A DNA stretch of 64,000 bases. It comes from Candidatus Zipacnadia bacterium (GTDB taxonomy: Bacteria; Armatimonadota; Zipacnadia; Zipacnadales; UBA5352). Position numbers and translations under genes: made by a program. The stretch covers positions 395,674-459,673 of the forward strand of contig JALGSU010000002.1 in the NCBI GenBank assembly GCA_029821735.1, in the 5' to 3' direction. The notes beneath the pieces are model-generated. The model had not been told where the DNA came from. It was given only the letters and a program-made list of their open reading frames with translations, and did no database searches. This document shows positions 1-9,674 of the stretch, one piece after another (within the stretch, counting starts at the first letter, position 1; each line of letters opens with the position of its first letter).

Positions 1-1
1 G

Positions 2-730
2 GAACACAGCCGTGTTCTCCTCACTCGGGACCGGCTGATAGACCCACGAAGACGCCACCATTGGATCGGCGCCCGCTGGCACCGAAGCGATCGTCGGCAC
101 GTAGTTCTTGCTTCGGGCGATCAGGTGCAGTGCCCCCGTCCGCCCAACCACCAAGTCTTCAGTCGTGTGCCACGGGTCTTCCAGGCGCACCGGGAAGTCC
201 AAGGCCTGCCACTGCCCCCCGGCGTATCGCAGGAACTTCTTGATCACCGACGACTGGTGCCGGTACGCGAACACCGGATTGCCCGCCGCATCAACCGTGA
301 AATGGCTGCTCTCATACTCGCTGGGCACCAGCACTGGCGCACCCCACGATGAGCCACTCCACGTGTAGATGTAATACGCCCCCCGCCTGTCGAGCAGCAG
401 GCTGAACGTGTCCCCGTGGCTGGCCAGCCCGTGTAGATCGGTGGACAACCATTCCTCCTCGCCGGGCGGCAAAGGCACTACCGCATTCTGCCACAATCCA
501 GAGCCGTTGAAGCCGCTCTGCACTACGTACTCGCCCCCTTGCTTGGACTCCCAGACAGCCATCACCTGGCCGCTGGCATTGGCCGCGATTACCGACTGGG
601 AATTGACGGGCACGATAGCCACGGGCGAGATCGGCACGAGCACGGTGGCCTGACCTTGGGCAAGTGTGACGACGGGGATGAGGCACAGCAGAAGCATGCA
701 TCCAGGAGCCAACCTGACGTGGCGCTTCAT
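2..730 (-). CDS. Secreted protein, beta-rich, partial (runs off left edge)
   Basis: From an ATG at 730 the minus strand stays open for 243 codons to the window edge with no stop. A GGAGGTG ribosome site lies seven bases before the ATG. The N-terminus has basic residues (MKRHVR), a hydrophobic core (MLLLCLIPVVTLA) and then AQGQ, a plausible Sec signal peptide, so the protein is likely exported. The mature part has short Trp/Tyr-rich strands at fairly regular spacing (VMAVWESK, YIYTWSGSSWG, PVFAYRHQSS), which recalls exported beta-propeller proteins. I do not recognise the family and the C-terminus is missing. It is divergent from the secreted CBM9-like gene at 926, so the 195 bp between them should hold both promoters. 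Confidence 0.7.
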   Translation of the reverse strand, partial: MKRHVRLAPGCMLLLCLIPVVTLAQGQATVLVPISPVAIVPVNSQSVIAANASGQVMAVWESKQGGEYVVQSGFNGSGLWQNAVVPLPPGEEEWLSTDLHGLASHGDTFSLLLDRRGAYYIYTWSGSSWGAPVLVPSEYESSHFTVDAAGNPVFAYRHQSSVIKKFLRYAGGQWQALDFPVRLEDPWHTTEDLVVGRTGALHLIARSKNYVPTIASVPAGADPMVASSWVYQPVPSEENTAVF

Positions 731-925
731 GGCAACGAACACCTCCCGCGATTCTTCAGAGCCGCGCACAGTCACATCAACTTTGCCGAAGATGAATGTA
801 TCACCAGCAGGCCCGGAAGTCCACCGAGAACGCAGTTTCCTGTTGCGCGACGCAGGAGGACCCGAACGTCGCGCGGGGAAGTTCAGATGTGCACCTCGAA
901 GCGTATCGATATGGAGGCCTTAGCC

Positions 926-3900
926 ATGTTCTCCCACGCGGTTCGCTGCTGTGCTGTCTGGCTTGCTCTCGTCTGCATCCCGTTTGCCTGCGTGGCCGAT
1001 CCAGCGCCGGACGAGATCGTCCTGCCCCGTCTGGACGCCGCCCCGACCATCGACGGCCAGATCGACGACCCCGTCTGGGCGGCCGCCGCCGTGGCCGAGG
1101 GCTTCACTTTGCCGCTCAATACCCAAAGCGCGCCCAAGGCCTGTCGCGCACTTCTCGGTTTCACCGATGCCGGCATCCACGTCGGTATCTGCTTCGATGA
1201 GCCCGACCCGGCCGGCCTCAAGACCGACTCCGAGGACGGCTCGATGAGCGTATGGAAGGATGACTGCATCGAGATATGGATACGCACCACCGATCGACAG
1301 GCCGACTACGACCAGTTCATCGTCAACGCAGCTGGAGCTCGCCAGCGGGTCAGCTCTCGTGTCGCCGGGCAGTCACACCCCGAGCCCGAGTTCCCGGCCG
1401 CCACCCAGGTTGGTGCCGACTACTGGACCCTCGAGGCGCTCCTTCCCTTCGCGGAGATAGGACTCACCGATCCCCAGCCGGGAGATATGATCCAGCTCAA
1501 ACTCGGACGCGAAGACCCGACGGGCCGCACCACCGTCCTCACTGTCTGGCCGCCCCGCGCCCCTTACGGTGCTGGCGAAGGCTACGGGCGCGCGTACTTC
1601 GTCACCAGCAATCTCATGCCCAACGCCGACTTCACCCGGGTCGATGAGAACGGCCAGCCTGCTGGCTGGAGCTTCGCCGAGGGACAGCTCGAACGCATCG
1701 AGGTCGTTGATGACAACGGTCGGCAGGCGTTGCATTGGCAGGTACCCGGCAGCTACACCACCATCAGCCGCTCGATCCAACTCGAGCCAAACGCTCTCTA
1801 CCGTCTCGAGGGTTGGCTGCGCGGCTCCGCTGCGATCTCTCTGCGCTCTCGCACCAAAGAGCGCGTTGCTGACGAGGCCAGTCGCCCCTTTACCGTCAGC
1901 AGCGAGCCGAGCGAGGAATACGCATACTACAGCGTCACTTTCCCCACCGGCGAGGACGGCAGCGCGCTCATCATTCTCGGCAACACTGAGGGCCTCGGCG
2001 TCGGCGACGTCTATCTCGCCGACCTTGCCCTCTCCCGAGAGTCCGAGATGCAGCAGTCCGGCCCCGCCATCCCGCTCACCCCGGGCGAGACCCTCCGCGT
2101 GACCGACGTGGCCATCAGCGACTGCCGAGCCTTGCGCGGCTTCGTAGGTGCGCCGGTCGACGGGCGCTTGGACTCAGTCGCCTGGAATGGCTCCACCTGG
2201 GAATATGGCGCGCCCCACGCGGGTGCCGGCGTCTACTACGACTTCGCCGGCGGCGACGGTCTGAACATCACGCTCGCCGACGACCTCGGCGTTGACGCCG
2301 TCCAGATCCGTGGCGGCGCCAAGGTCAAGCTCTACCGTGACGCCGCCTCATACTTCGAGCCCGGAGATGCCGATCCTGTCTGGAATTTCCCCACCAACTC
2401 AGTCAACTCGCGCGCTCTCTTCCCTGACCGAGTCGACACCGACCGCTTCAGCTTCTTCGACCTGAAGGACGGTTTTCTCTCCGACCTCTACTTCTTCCGC
2501 ATCGGCGAAACGACTGACCTGCCCGAGCCAACGCTCCTGTCTCCCGGCCCGGCGGCCTCGCCCGAGGATCTGCTCCCCTTCGCCAATCGCTTTGGCGACG
2601 AGCCCGGGCCTTTCCTGTCACTCACACGCGGCAGTTCCACCGACCTCCAGACGACCGAAGACGGGTGGCTGCACTTCGTCACTGAGCCCATGAGCGAGAC
2701 CGGGATGTTGGCCGTGGGCCTGAAGCTCAACATGCCCGCAGCGCCTGCCGGCATGCCGCTGACCGTCGCCGTTATGGACCCCTTCAGCCCGAGCACGAGA
2801 GCGATGAGCGCCGATTTCACAGCCGAGGGCCCGGGCGAGTTGCACGTCATCCTCGATCACCTTGATCAGGTCATCCCCGAGGGTCGCCGCGTCTGGATCG
2901 CGCTCAACACCGGCGCCGCCACCGAACTCACCGACGCAACGGTCGAGCTGTACCTCGCCCCGCGCGAGCGCGCCGTTGCGGAGGCGCTGCAGTACCGCAC
3001 CTGGATCGTCAAGACCATGTTCGCCTCACTCAGCGAGCCCCGACCGTGGGGCTCACTTCGCTCGCGAGACACCGACCTCGACGAGTGGGCGAAGGCCGCA
3101 TACGCCGGGGAGAAGATCGTCGAGTTGCTCCACGAAGCCGGCTTCGCGAAGGCGCTTGGCCCCGACGATGACACCATCCGCCAGTATGACGAGTGGCTCT
3201 GGCGCAACGCCGGCATCCCCGACTTCGAGCCCGTGATCGATGACGTCCCCGGTGCGCCCGAATGGGCCGTCGTCCTGCACCAGGCATGGCTCGCCGCGCG
3301 CGAGATACCCCGCTGGTGGATAGAGAACCGGCTGGTCGAGACCGGTGAACTCGGCGGTCGCGTCGGCGATGACTCCGACATGTACCAGAACTGGGCGATG
3401 TTCCCCGTCATCTCCGATGATCCCGTGGCGCAGCACGTGCTCAAAGGAGCAGCGGCTCTCGCCGAGCATGCCGAGGCCACCACTATGGAGGCCGGTCTGA
3501 ACAAACGCTCCACCGATCCGCTGCACGCCTACGAGGAGGGCGTCAACCACGAGGCCATCATGGCTTGGTGGGAGTATGGCGACCCCGTCTACTTCGAGCG
3601 CTGCCTCCTGGCCTCCCAGTCCATGCCCGCGCTCACAACCGTCACCGATCTCGGCCACCGTCACTTCAAATCTCAGAGCGTCGGTGCCGAGGACCTGCGC
3701 ATCGACCGCCCCACTGACCAGGATGGTCACGCTCACCCGCTCATGCTCCACCCCTGCTTCGAGGTCCTCTGGTATAACCGCCACCCGCAGGTAGAGCGCT
3801 TCCTCCGCGAGTGGGCCGATGGCTGGCTCGAGCACCAGCAACCCGGCGACTACGTCACTAGTGTTGAGGTCGCGACCGAGAAGCCGATGCAGACCTATGA

Positions 3901-4963
3901 CACCCGCCCGCTCTACGGTGGATATGGCTCACAGTCCTCCGCCTTCGCATCCATGTTCCTGCACACCGGTGACCAGAAGTACCTGCGCCCCTTGATGGAC
4001 TTCTACACGAAGGGCCAGGCACCCATGCGCACCAGCCGATCCGTTCCCGAGTTCTACCAGGCCGGGGCCCTCAGCGACCTCAGCGCGGAGGCCCTCGACG
4101 GATTGGCCGAACTCGAACCCTACCTCGCCGTCCTGCGCGGTGGCGACAAGCAAAGCCTCATCGACGCCCTCAAGGGCGACATCACCGAGATGCAGCGCTT
4201 CCCGCACATGTACACCACCGCCGAGCAGTTCACTGACCGAATCTTCCTCTACGCGATCCAGAACGCGGCCAAAGCCTACACCGGCGCATACGCGACCCGC
4301 AACAAGTTCGAGCACCCCCACTCAGTCAGTTGGGAGGGTCTTGGCACGGACTTCGCAGCACTCGTCGTCGATGCGGATCCAGACCGTCTCAAGGTCCTCG
4401 TCTACAACTTCGCGGACGCTCCCCTGCAGGGGGCCATGCGCGTCTGGAGGCTCGACCACGGTATCTACCAGGTTAAGCTCGGCCCCGACGCTGACGGCGA
4501 CGACCAGGCGGATGGCGTCACCACTGACCAGCAGATCGAGCTGATGCGGGCAACGCGCGTGCCCGTCCTTCTGCCCCCGGGTCAGACGACGGTCGTGGAG
4601 TTGTCTCTGCAGCAGCCGCTCGACGACATCCGCAACCGCGCTGACCTGGCCCTCTCACCCATCGACACCACTGTCGATGCGGGCACGGTCCACGGTGTCG
4701 TCCACAACATCGGCGTGGCGGCTGTCGACGCGAGCCAGATAGTGCTCATCGACCCCGGCGGCCAAACCGTCGCCACCCAGAGCCTGACCGCCATTCCCGG
4801 CATCGGCGATGATCTCGAAGCCGTTCGCGTACCGTTCGAACTCGCCGGTCTCCCTGCCGACTCGACGGGATGGCGCGTCGTCATCGACCTCGACGACCGC
4901 ATCCCGGAAATCTACGAGGGCAACAACGAACTCACGTTTGATGCCAGCGGCCTTGCGCGGTAG
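926..4963 (+). CDS. Large secreted protein with N-terminal CBM9-like domain and C-terminal CARDB-like domain
   Basis: About 1345 residues. The frame is open further upstream, but the ATG at 926 is preceded by GGAGG eight bases away and starts a signal peptide (MFSHAVRCCAVWLALVC). Residues ~25-210 look like a carbohydrate-binding module 9 type sandwich (APTIDGQIDDPVWAAA, WKDDCIEIWI). A second galactose-binding-like segment follows from NLMPNADF. Residues ~700-1100 are helix-rich with many Trp, His and Glu (QNWAMFPVISDDP, HEAIMAWWEYGDPVYFERC), compatible with an alpha/alpha-toroid enzyme such as a polysaccharide lyase or hydrolase, but I cannot assign a family. The last ~110 residues (ADLALSPIDTTVDAG, NIGVAAVDAS) resemble a CARDB adhesion-type domain. 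Probable role: binding or processing of extracellular polysaccharide. There is no anchor or sortase signal. Confidence 0.75.
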   Translation: MFSHAVRCCAVWLALVCIPFACVADPAPDEIVLPRLDAAPTIDGQIDDPVWAAAAVAEGFTLPLNTQSAPKACRALLGFTDAGIHVGICFDEPDPAGLKTDSEDGSMSVWKDDCIEIWIRTTDRQADYDQFIVNAAGARQRVSSRVAGQSHPEPEFPAATQVGADYWTLEALLPFAEIGLTDPQPGDMIQLKLGREDPTGRTTVLTVWPPRAPYGAGEGYGRAYFVTSNLMPNADFTRVDENGQPAGWSFAEGQLERIEVVDDNGRQALHWQVPGSYTTISRSIQLEPNALYRLEGWLRGSAAISLRSRTKERVADEASRPFTVSSEPSEEYAYYSVTFPTGEDGSALIILGNTEGLGVGDVYLADLALSRESEMQQSGPAIPLTPGETLRVTDVAISDCRALRGFVGAPVDGRLDSVAWNGSTWEYGAPHAGAGVYYDFAGGDGLNITLADDLGVDAVQIRGGAKVKLYRDAASYFEPGDADPVWNFPTNSVNSRALFPDRVDTDRFSFFDLKDGFLSDLYFFRIGETTDLPEPTLLSPGPAASPEDLLPFANRFGDEPGPFLSLTRGSSTDLQTTEDGWLHFVTEPMSETGMLAVGLKLNMPAAPAGMPLTVAVMDPFSPSTRAMSADFTAEGPGELHVILDHLDQVIPEGRRVWIALNTGAATELTDATVELYLAPRERAVAEALQYRTWIVKTMFASLSEPRPWGSLRSRDTDLDEWAKAAYAGEKIVELLHEAGFAKALGPDDDTIRQYDEWLWRNAGIPDFEPVIDDVPGAPEWAVVLHQAWLAAREIPRWWIENRLVETGELGGRVGDDSDMYQNWAMFPVISDDPVAQHVLKGAAALAEHAEATTMEAGLNKRSTDPLHAYEEGVNHEAIMAWWEYGDPVYFERCLLASQSMPALTTVTDLGHRHFKSQSVGAEDLRIDRPTDQDGHAHPLMLHPCFEVLWYNRHPQVERFLREWADGWLEHQQPGDYVTSVEVATEKPMQTYDTRPLYGGYGSQSSAFASMFLHTGDQKYLRPLMDFYTKGQAPMRTSRSVPEFYQAGALSDLSAEALDGLAELEPYLAVLRGGDKQSLIDALKGDITEMQRFPHMYTTAEQFTDRIFLYAIQNAAKAYTGAYATRNKFEHPHSVSWEGLGTDFAALVVDADPDRLKVLVYNFADAPLQGAMRVWRLDHGIYQVKLGPDADGDDQADGVTTDQQIELMRATRVPVLLPPGQTTVVELSLQQPLDDIRNRADLALSPIDTTVDAGTVHGVVHNIGVAAVDASQIVLIDPGGQTVATQSLTAIPGIGDDLEAVRVPFELAGLPADSTGWRVVIDLDDRIPEIYEGNNELTFDASGLAR

Positions 4964-4980
4964 AGAAGCGTGCCAAGCGG

Positions 4981-5001
4981 ACGGTTCGCGAAGCGAACCG
5001 T
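4981..5001. terminator. Hairpin after the CBM9-like gene
   Basis: A perfect 9-bp stem (4981-4989 with 4993-5001) has a GAA loop and starts 18 bases after the stop codon of the large secreted gene. There is no T-tract after it, so it may act as an RNA 3'-end stabiliser rather than an intrinsic terminator. The rest of the 187-bp gap to the next gene shows nothing recognisable. Confidence 0.45.
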
Positions 5002-5150
5002 TAAGCCGCCCGGTGCGTGAGGAAGCGGAGCGACAGCGCAGCGCCGCACGCTTGGCGCGCGGTGGCGAGGGGCGGCAGAAGGATACGACCACCTGCCGGT
5101 CGAAACCAGCCCATCACAACTGACACTGGCGCACAACAGAGGAATTAACC

Positions 5151-5942
5151 ATGAGCGACGGTATCGTCTATTCAGTCTTCACCAAGCCCTGGAAAATGCC
5201 CACTCCCGAGCTTGGCGCGCACGTGAAGGGCCTCGGCTTTGACGCCATCGAGCTTCCTGTGCGTCCTGAGTATCAGGTCGAGCCCGAGAACATCGCGCGC
5301 GATCTCCCCACAGCGGTGGCCCAGCTTGCCGACTGCGGCGTCCAGATCGCCAGCATCGCCGGTCCCACCGACGAACTCACCATCCGTGCGTGCGGCGAAA
5401 ACGGCGTGCCCATCATCCGCATCTGCCCGCGCATCGAGGAGATCGGCTACCTCGCCACCGAGGCCAAGTTCCAGCGCGAGTTCGACGAACTGACCCCGCT
5501 CCTCGACGAGTGTGGCGTGAGCATCGGCATCCAGAACCACTGCAACCAGTGGATCTCAAGTTGCGCCGGTGTGCGCCGCCTCATCGAGAACCGTGACCCC
5601 AAACACGTCTGCGCGGTCTGGGACCCGGCCCACAACGCGGTTGCCGGCGAAATCCCCGAACTCGCCATTGACCTCGTCTGGTCGCACCTGCGCATGGTCA
5701 ATCTCAAGAGCGCCTGCTGGCTGCGAACGAACGGTCCCGAGACCGAAGTGGCGCAGTGGCAGCTCTACTGGACCACCGGCCGCCAGGGAATTACCCCGTG
5801 GGCGGATGTCGTCGCGCAACTTAAGAAGCGTGGCTGGCAGGGACCCGTATGCCTGACCGCCGAGTACAACGATCACGACGCGGTTGACCGCCACGTCGCC
5901 GACGACATCGACTACGCCCGGCGCCTCTTCGACGCACAATAG
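5151..5942 (+). CDS. Sugar phosphate isomerase/epimerase family protein (TIM barrel)
   Basis: 263 residues, the usual size for the xylose-isomerase-like TIM-barrel (AP endonuclease family 2) group. Family landmarks are the strand-end segment SIGIQNHCNQW, the metal-site segment AVWDPAHN, the HLRMVNLK strand and the C-terminal TAEYND, whose Asp, His and Glu usually bind a divalent metal in this fold. No signal peptide is present, so it is cytoplasmic. An AGAGGAAT ribosome site precedes the ATG. Members interconvert keto and aldo sugars or epimerise inositols and tagatose-type sugars; the substrate cannot be read from the sequence. Neighbouring secreted sugar-binding proteins and an MDR dehydrogenase suggest a role in uptake-linked sugar catabolism. 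Confidence 0.8.
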   Translation: MSDGIVYSVFTKPWKMPTPELGAHVKGLGFDAIELPVRPEYQVEPENIARDLPTAVAQLADCGVQIASIAGPTDELTIRACGENGVPIIRICPRIEEIGYLATEAKFQREFDELTPLLDECGVSIGIQNHCNQWISSCAGVRRLIENRDPKHVCAVWDPAHNAVAGEIPELAIDLVWSHLRMVNLKSACWLRTNGPETEVAQWQLYWTTGRQGITPWADVVAQLKKRGWQGPVCLTAEYNDHDAVDRHVADDIDYARRLFDAQ

Positions 5943-6001
5943 CCCGTGCCACTCGAACGATCAAACTGATCCCGACATCCCACACTCGGCTGGTGAGAGA
6001 C

Positions 6002-9000
6002 ATGCGAAGTCGACGACCGCTCCCAATCTGCCTGCTCTTTGTCATAGCGACCTGCGCTCTTTCGGTGCATGCCGCCGACTGGCCCATGTGGCGTTGTGAT
6101 GCCGCCCGCTCTGCGGCCAGCGATGAACAGCTCGCCACCTCGCTGCACCTGCAGTGGTCGCGCGAGTTGCCGGCCCTCGAGCCCGCCTGGCCGGACGAGC
6201 CCCGCATGAGGTTCGACGTGGCATACGAGCCAGTCGCGGCAGGGGGCACGGTCTTCGTGGCCTCGCCTCGCGCCGACAAGGTCATGGCCTTCGACGCCCG
6301 AACCGGCGAGGAGCGCTGGACGTTCTTCGCGGGCGGGCCAGTACGTTTCGCGCCGGTAGTCTGGCAGGGCGCGGTATACTTCGGCTGCGACGACGGTCAC
6401 CTCTACTGCGTCGGCGCGGCAGACGGACGCCTGCGCTGGAAGTTCCTGGCCGGACCATCCGAGCGCCGTGCCCTCGGCAACGGTCGCCTCATCTCAAGCT
6501 GGCCGCTGCGTGGCGCACCGGTTGTCGCAGACGGTAAGGTCTACTGCGCCGCCGGGATCTGGCCCTTCATGGGCATCTTCGTCTACGCCCTCGACGCCAC
6601 CACAGGCGACATCGTGTGGGCCAACGACGGTCAGGGCGCCGAATACACTGACCAGCCCCATGGCGGAGCGCTCGCTTTCGGGAGCGTCGCCCCGCAGGGC
6701 TACATGGTCGTCAGCGGCGACAAGCTCGTCGTCCCGAGCGGCCGCTCCGTCCCTGCCGTGTTCGACAGGAACACCGGCGAGATGCTCTACTTCCACATGG
6801 CCGAGAACAAGTCCACGGGCAACTTCGCCGCCTGTGCCACTTCCGGGCTTTTCTTCAACAGTGGCCGTGTCTACCAGCTTGACACTGGCACGCCCCCCGG
6901 CAACATCAGCCTCGACCCCGTTCTGACCGAGGACGCCGTCTACACTGTCGAGAAAGGCGTGATCGTCGCCTACGATCCGACCAAGCCCACAGTCGTCGAG
7001 CGCGAGGACAGCCGCCAGCGCAAGTACAATACGCTCGAGTTGCCCACTCTGTGGAAGGGTTCCGGAGCCGCTCGCGTATGCGCTCGCTCCGGCGACCTCC
7101 TCTACTGCACCAACGAGCAGAAGATCAGCGCCGTCAGCATCCCCGCAGCCGGCGGCGAGCCGGCCGAAGTCTGGTCTGAAGTCCTCGAAGACACCCCCGC
7201 CTCCATGATCGTCGCCGCCGGCCGCCTCTTCGTCTCCACGCTCGAAGGCCGGCTCCTGTGCTATGGCCCCGACGAAGTCGAGGCGCAGATACACGCGCTG
7301 CCCGCCACACCTCCTCCTCCCGCTGACGCTTGGGCTGACCGCGCCCGCGACATCCTCACGCGCACCGGCGTCACCGACGGCTACTGCCTCTGCCTCGGCG
7401 TTGGCACCGGCCGCCTCATCGAGGAAATCGCGCGCGCCTCCAAGCTGCAGGTCATCGGCATTGACCCTGACGCTGCGAAGATCAGCCAACTGCGCCAGCG
7501 CCTCGACGCAGCCGGTGTCTACGGCACACGCGTTGCGCTCATCGCGGCCGACCCGATGGCTGCGCTCCTGCCGCCCTACATGGCGGCTCTCGTTGTCGCC
7601 GAGGACCTCGACGCTGCCGGCTTCGCTTCCGGCGAGGAGTTCGTCAAGCGCCTCTTTGACCCCATCCGCCCCTACGGAGGCGTCGCCTGCCTGCCGATCC
7701 CGGCCGCTGATCAGGCCCGCTTCGCCGCCTGGATAGCTGCTGCGAAGATCGCTCAAGCGCAGGTCGAGCGTTCCGGTGACTGGGCCCTGCTCCGCCGCCC
7801 CGGCGCGCTGCCCGGCTCGGCCGATTGGACTCACCAGTACGCCGACTCCGCCAACACAGTTGTGTCGAAGGACGCGCTCGTTCGCGTCCCCCTCGGCCTG
7901 CTATGGTTCGGCGGGTCATCCAACACCAGCATCCTCCCCCGACACGGCCACGGTCCGCCCGAGCAGGTCGTTGGCGGCCGCCTCTTCATAGAGGGCCCTG
8001 ACAGCATCCGCGCTCAGGACGTCTACACCGGACGCGTCATGTGGCAGCGCGAACTTCCGGGCTTCGGCAAGCCCTATGACAACACCGCCCATCAACCCGG
8101 CGCCAACTCTCTCGGCAGCAACTACTCCTCCGCCACCGACGGCATCTACGCCGCCTACGGCGACCGCTGCCTGCGCCTCGATCCCGCAACTGGTGAGACC
8201 CTCGCCGAACTCACGCTGCCTCCCGCCGAAGGCGAGGAGAAGCCGCAGGCCTGGGGCTTCATCAGCGTCCACGAGGACCTGCTCATCGCCGGCGCCAGCC
8301 CCATCATCTTCGACGGCGAACTGCCCGTCGGCGTCAAGGACAACTGGGACGCCACCTCAAGCGCCCAGATCGTCGTCATGGACCGCAACTCCGGCGACGT
8401 CCTCTGGACCCATGCCAGCGACACCGCCTTCCGGCACAACGCCATCTGCATCGGCGACGGCAAGCTCTTCTGCATCGACCGTCTTCCCGATGCCATCGTC
8501 GCCAAGCTTGACCGGCGCGGCGAGAAGCCAGCGGACCCACCGTCGCTTACTGCCCTTGATCTGCGCACCGGCCAGGTACTCTGGACCACCACCGAGGACA
8601 TCTTCGGAACCTGGCTTTCATTCAGCGCGAAGCACGGCCTCCTCCTTCAGGCCGGTCGCCCCTCTCGCGACATGCTCTCCGGCGAGCCCGGTGACCGCAT
8701 GATCGCCTACCAGGCCGACACCGGCGCGGTCGCATGGAACCGCGAGGTCAGCTACCAGGGCCCCCCGCTTCTGCATGGTGACACCATCATCACCCAGACG
8801 GGAGCCTTCGACATGCTCACCGGCGAACCCGTCACCTCTGCCAACCCCATCACCGGCACGGAATGTCCGTGGGGCTTCAAGCGCATGTATGGCTGCAACA
8901 CCGTCATCGCCAGCGAATACCTGCTCACCTTCCGATCTGGTGCCGCTGGCTTCTACGATCTCGCCGACAACAGTGGAACAGGCAACCTCGGAGGCTTCAA

Positions 9001-9670
9001 GTCCGGCTGCACCTCCAACCTGATCGTCGCGAACGGTGTCCTCAACGCTCCCGACTACACGCGCACCTGCGTCTGCAGCTACCAGAACCAGACCTCGCTC
9101 GCGCTGGTCCACATGCCCGACGTCGAACTATGGACCTTCAACGAGATGCAGATCGGCGACGGTGTCATCCGCCAGCTTGGCATCAACCTTGGCGCACCCG
9201 GCGACCGCCGCGCTCCCGATGGCACGCTCTGGCTCGAGTTCCCGGTCACAGGTGGCCCCTCGCCTGACGTGACCGTGACCACTCAGCCAGACGAGCTCCA
9301 GTTCTTCCGCCGCCACGCCTCCCGCGTCAGTGCCGGCGCCCTGCCGTGGGTCGCCGCATCCGGTGCCGAGGGCATCCGCGAACTGCGCCTGCGCGTCGCC
9401 GATGACGCCACCCCCCGAACATACACGCTCCGCCTCTACTTCGCCGAGCCAGACGATCAGGCCCCCGGCACCCGCGTCTTCGACGTCAGCATCCAGGGCG
9501 CCGGAGCCATCCAGCGGCTCGACGTCGCTGCCGAAGCCGGCGGCTCCCTCCGAGGCATCGTGCGCGAGATCAGCGGTGTCTCCGTGACCGACCAACTCGT
9601 CATCACGCTCACGCCCGCGGTCGGCGAGCCCATTCTCTCCGGTGTGCAAATCATCGCTGAGGGATGGTAG
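6002..9670 (+). CDS. Secreted PQQ-like beta-propeller protein with an internal SAM-methyltransferase-like domain
   Basis: About 1222 residues. The ATG at 6002 gives a clean signal peptide (MRSRRPLPICLLFVIATC, then ALSVHA before ADWPMW); a GTG nine bases upstream is an alternative. Residues ~25-430 and ~600-1060 carry PQQ/BamB-type propeller blades (VMAFDARTGEERW, VYALDATTGDIVW, IRAQDVYTGRVMW, VVMDRNSGDVLW, LTALDLRTGQVLW). Between them, residues ~450-600 contain a class I methyltransferase fold start (CLCLGVGTGRLIEEI, then VIGIDPDAAKI with the acidic end of strand 2). The last ~130 residues form a beta-sandwich (YTLRLYFAEPDDQ, malectin/CBM-like). It is probably exported, where SAM is not expected, so the insert may be non-catalytic. 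The PQQ-binding residues of true quinoprotein dehydrogenases are not evident. Confidence 0.8.
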   Translation: MRSRRPLPICLLFVIATCALSVHAADWPMWRCDAARSAASDEQLATSLHLQWSRELPALEPAWPDEPRMRFDVAYEPVAAGGTVFVASPRADKVMAFDARTGEERWTFFAGGPVRFAPVVWQGAVYFGCDDGHLYCVGAADGRLRWKFLAGPSERRALGNGRLISSWPLRGAPVVADGKVYCAAGIWPFMGIFVYALDATTGDIVWANDGQGAEYTDQPHGGALAFGSVAPQGYMVVSGDKLVVPSGRSVPAVFDRNTGEMLYFHMAENKSTGNFAACATSGLFFNSGRVYQLDTGTPPGNISLDPVLTEDAVYTVEKGVIVAYDPTKPTVVEREDSRQRKYNTLELPTLWKGSGAARVCARSGDLLYCTNEQKISAVSIPAAGGEPAEVWSEVLEDTPASMIVAAGRLFVSTLEGRLLCYGPDEVEAQIHALPATPPPPADAWADRARDILTRTGVTDGYCLCLGVGTGRLIEEIARASKLQVIGIDPDAAKISQLRQRLDAAGVYGTRVALIAADPMAALLPPYMAALVVAEDLDAAGFASGEEFVKRLFDPIRPYGGVACLPIPAADQARFAAWIAAAKIAQAQVERSGDWALLRRPGALPGSADWTHQYADSANTVVSKDALVRVPLGLLWFGGSSNTSILPRHGHGPPEQVVGGRLFIEGPDSIRAQDVYTGRVMWQRELPGFGKPYDNTAHQPGANSLGSNYSSATDGIYAAYGDRCLRLDPATGETLAELTLPPAEGEEKPQAWGFISVHEDLLIAGASPIIFDGELPVGVKDNWDATSSAQIVVMDRNSGDVLWTHASDTAFRHNAICIGDGKLFCIDRLPDAIVAKLDRRGEKPADPPSLTALDLRTGQVLWTTTEDIFGTWLSFSAKHGLLLQAGRPSRDMLSGEPGDRMIAYQADTGAVAWNREVSYQGPPLLHGDTIITQTGAFDMLTGEPVTSANPITGTECPWGFKRMYGCNTVIASEYLLTFRSGAAGFYDLADNSGTGNLGGFKSGCTSNLIVANGVLNAPDYTRTCVCSYQNQTSLALVHMPDVELWTFNEMQIGDGVIRQLGINLGAPGDRRAPDGTLWLEFPVTGGPSPDVTVTTQPDELQFFRRHASRVSAGALPWVAASGAEGIRELRLRVADDATPRTYTLRLYFAEPDDQAPGTRVFDVSIQGAGAIQRLDVAAEAGGSLRGIVREISGVSVTDQLVITLTPAVGEPILSGVQIIAEGW

Positions 9671-9674
9671 TCCG

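Noticed and set aside
6494..7834. A 446-codon minus-strand frame inside the propeller gene
   Set aside because: Shadow of the propeller and methyltransferase region; no start signal or domain.
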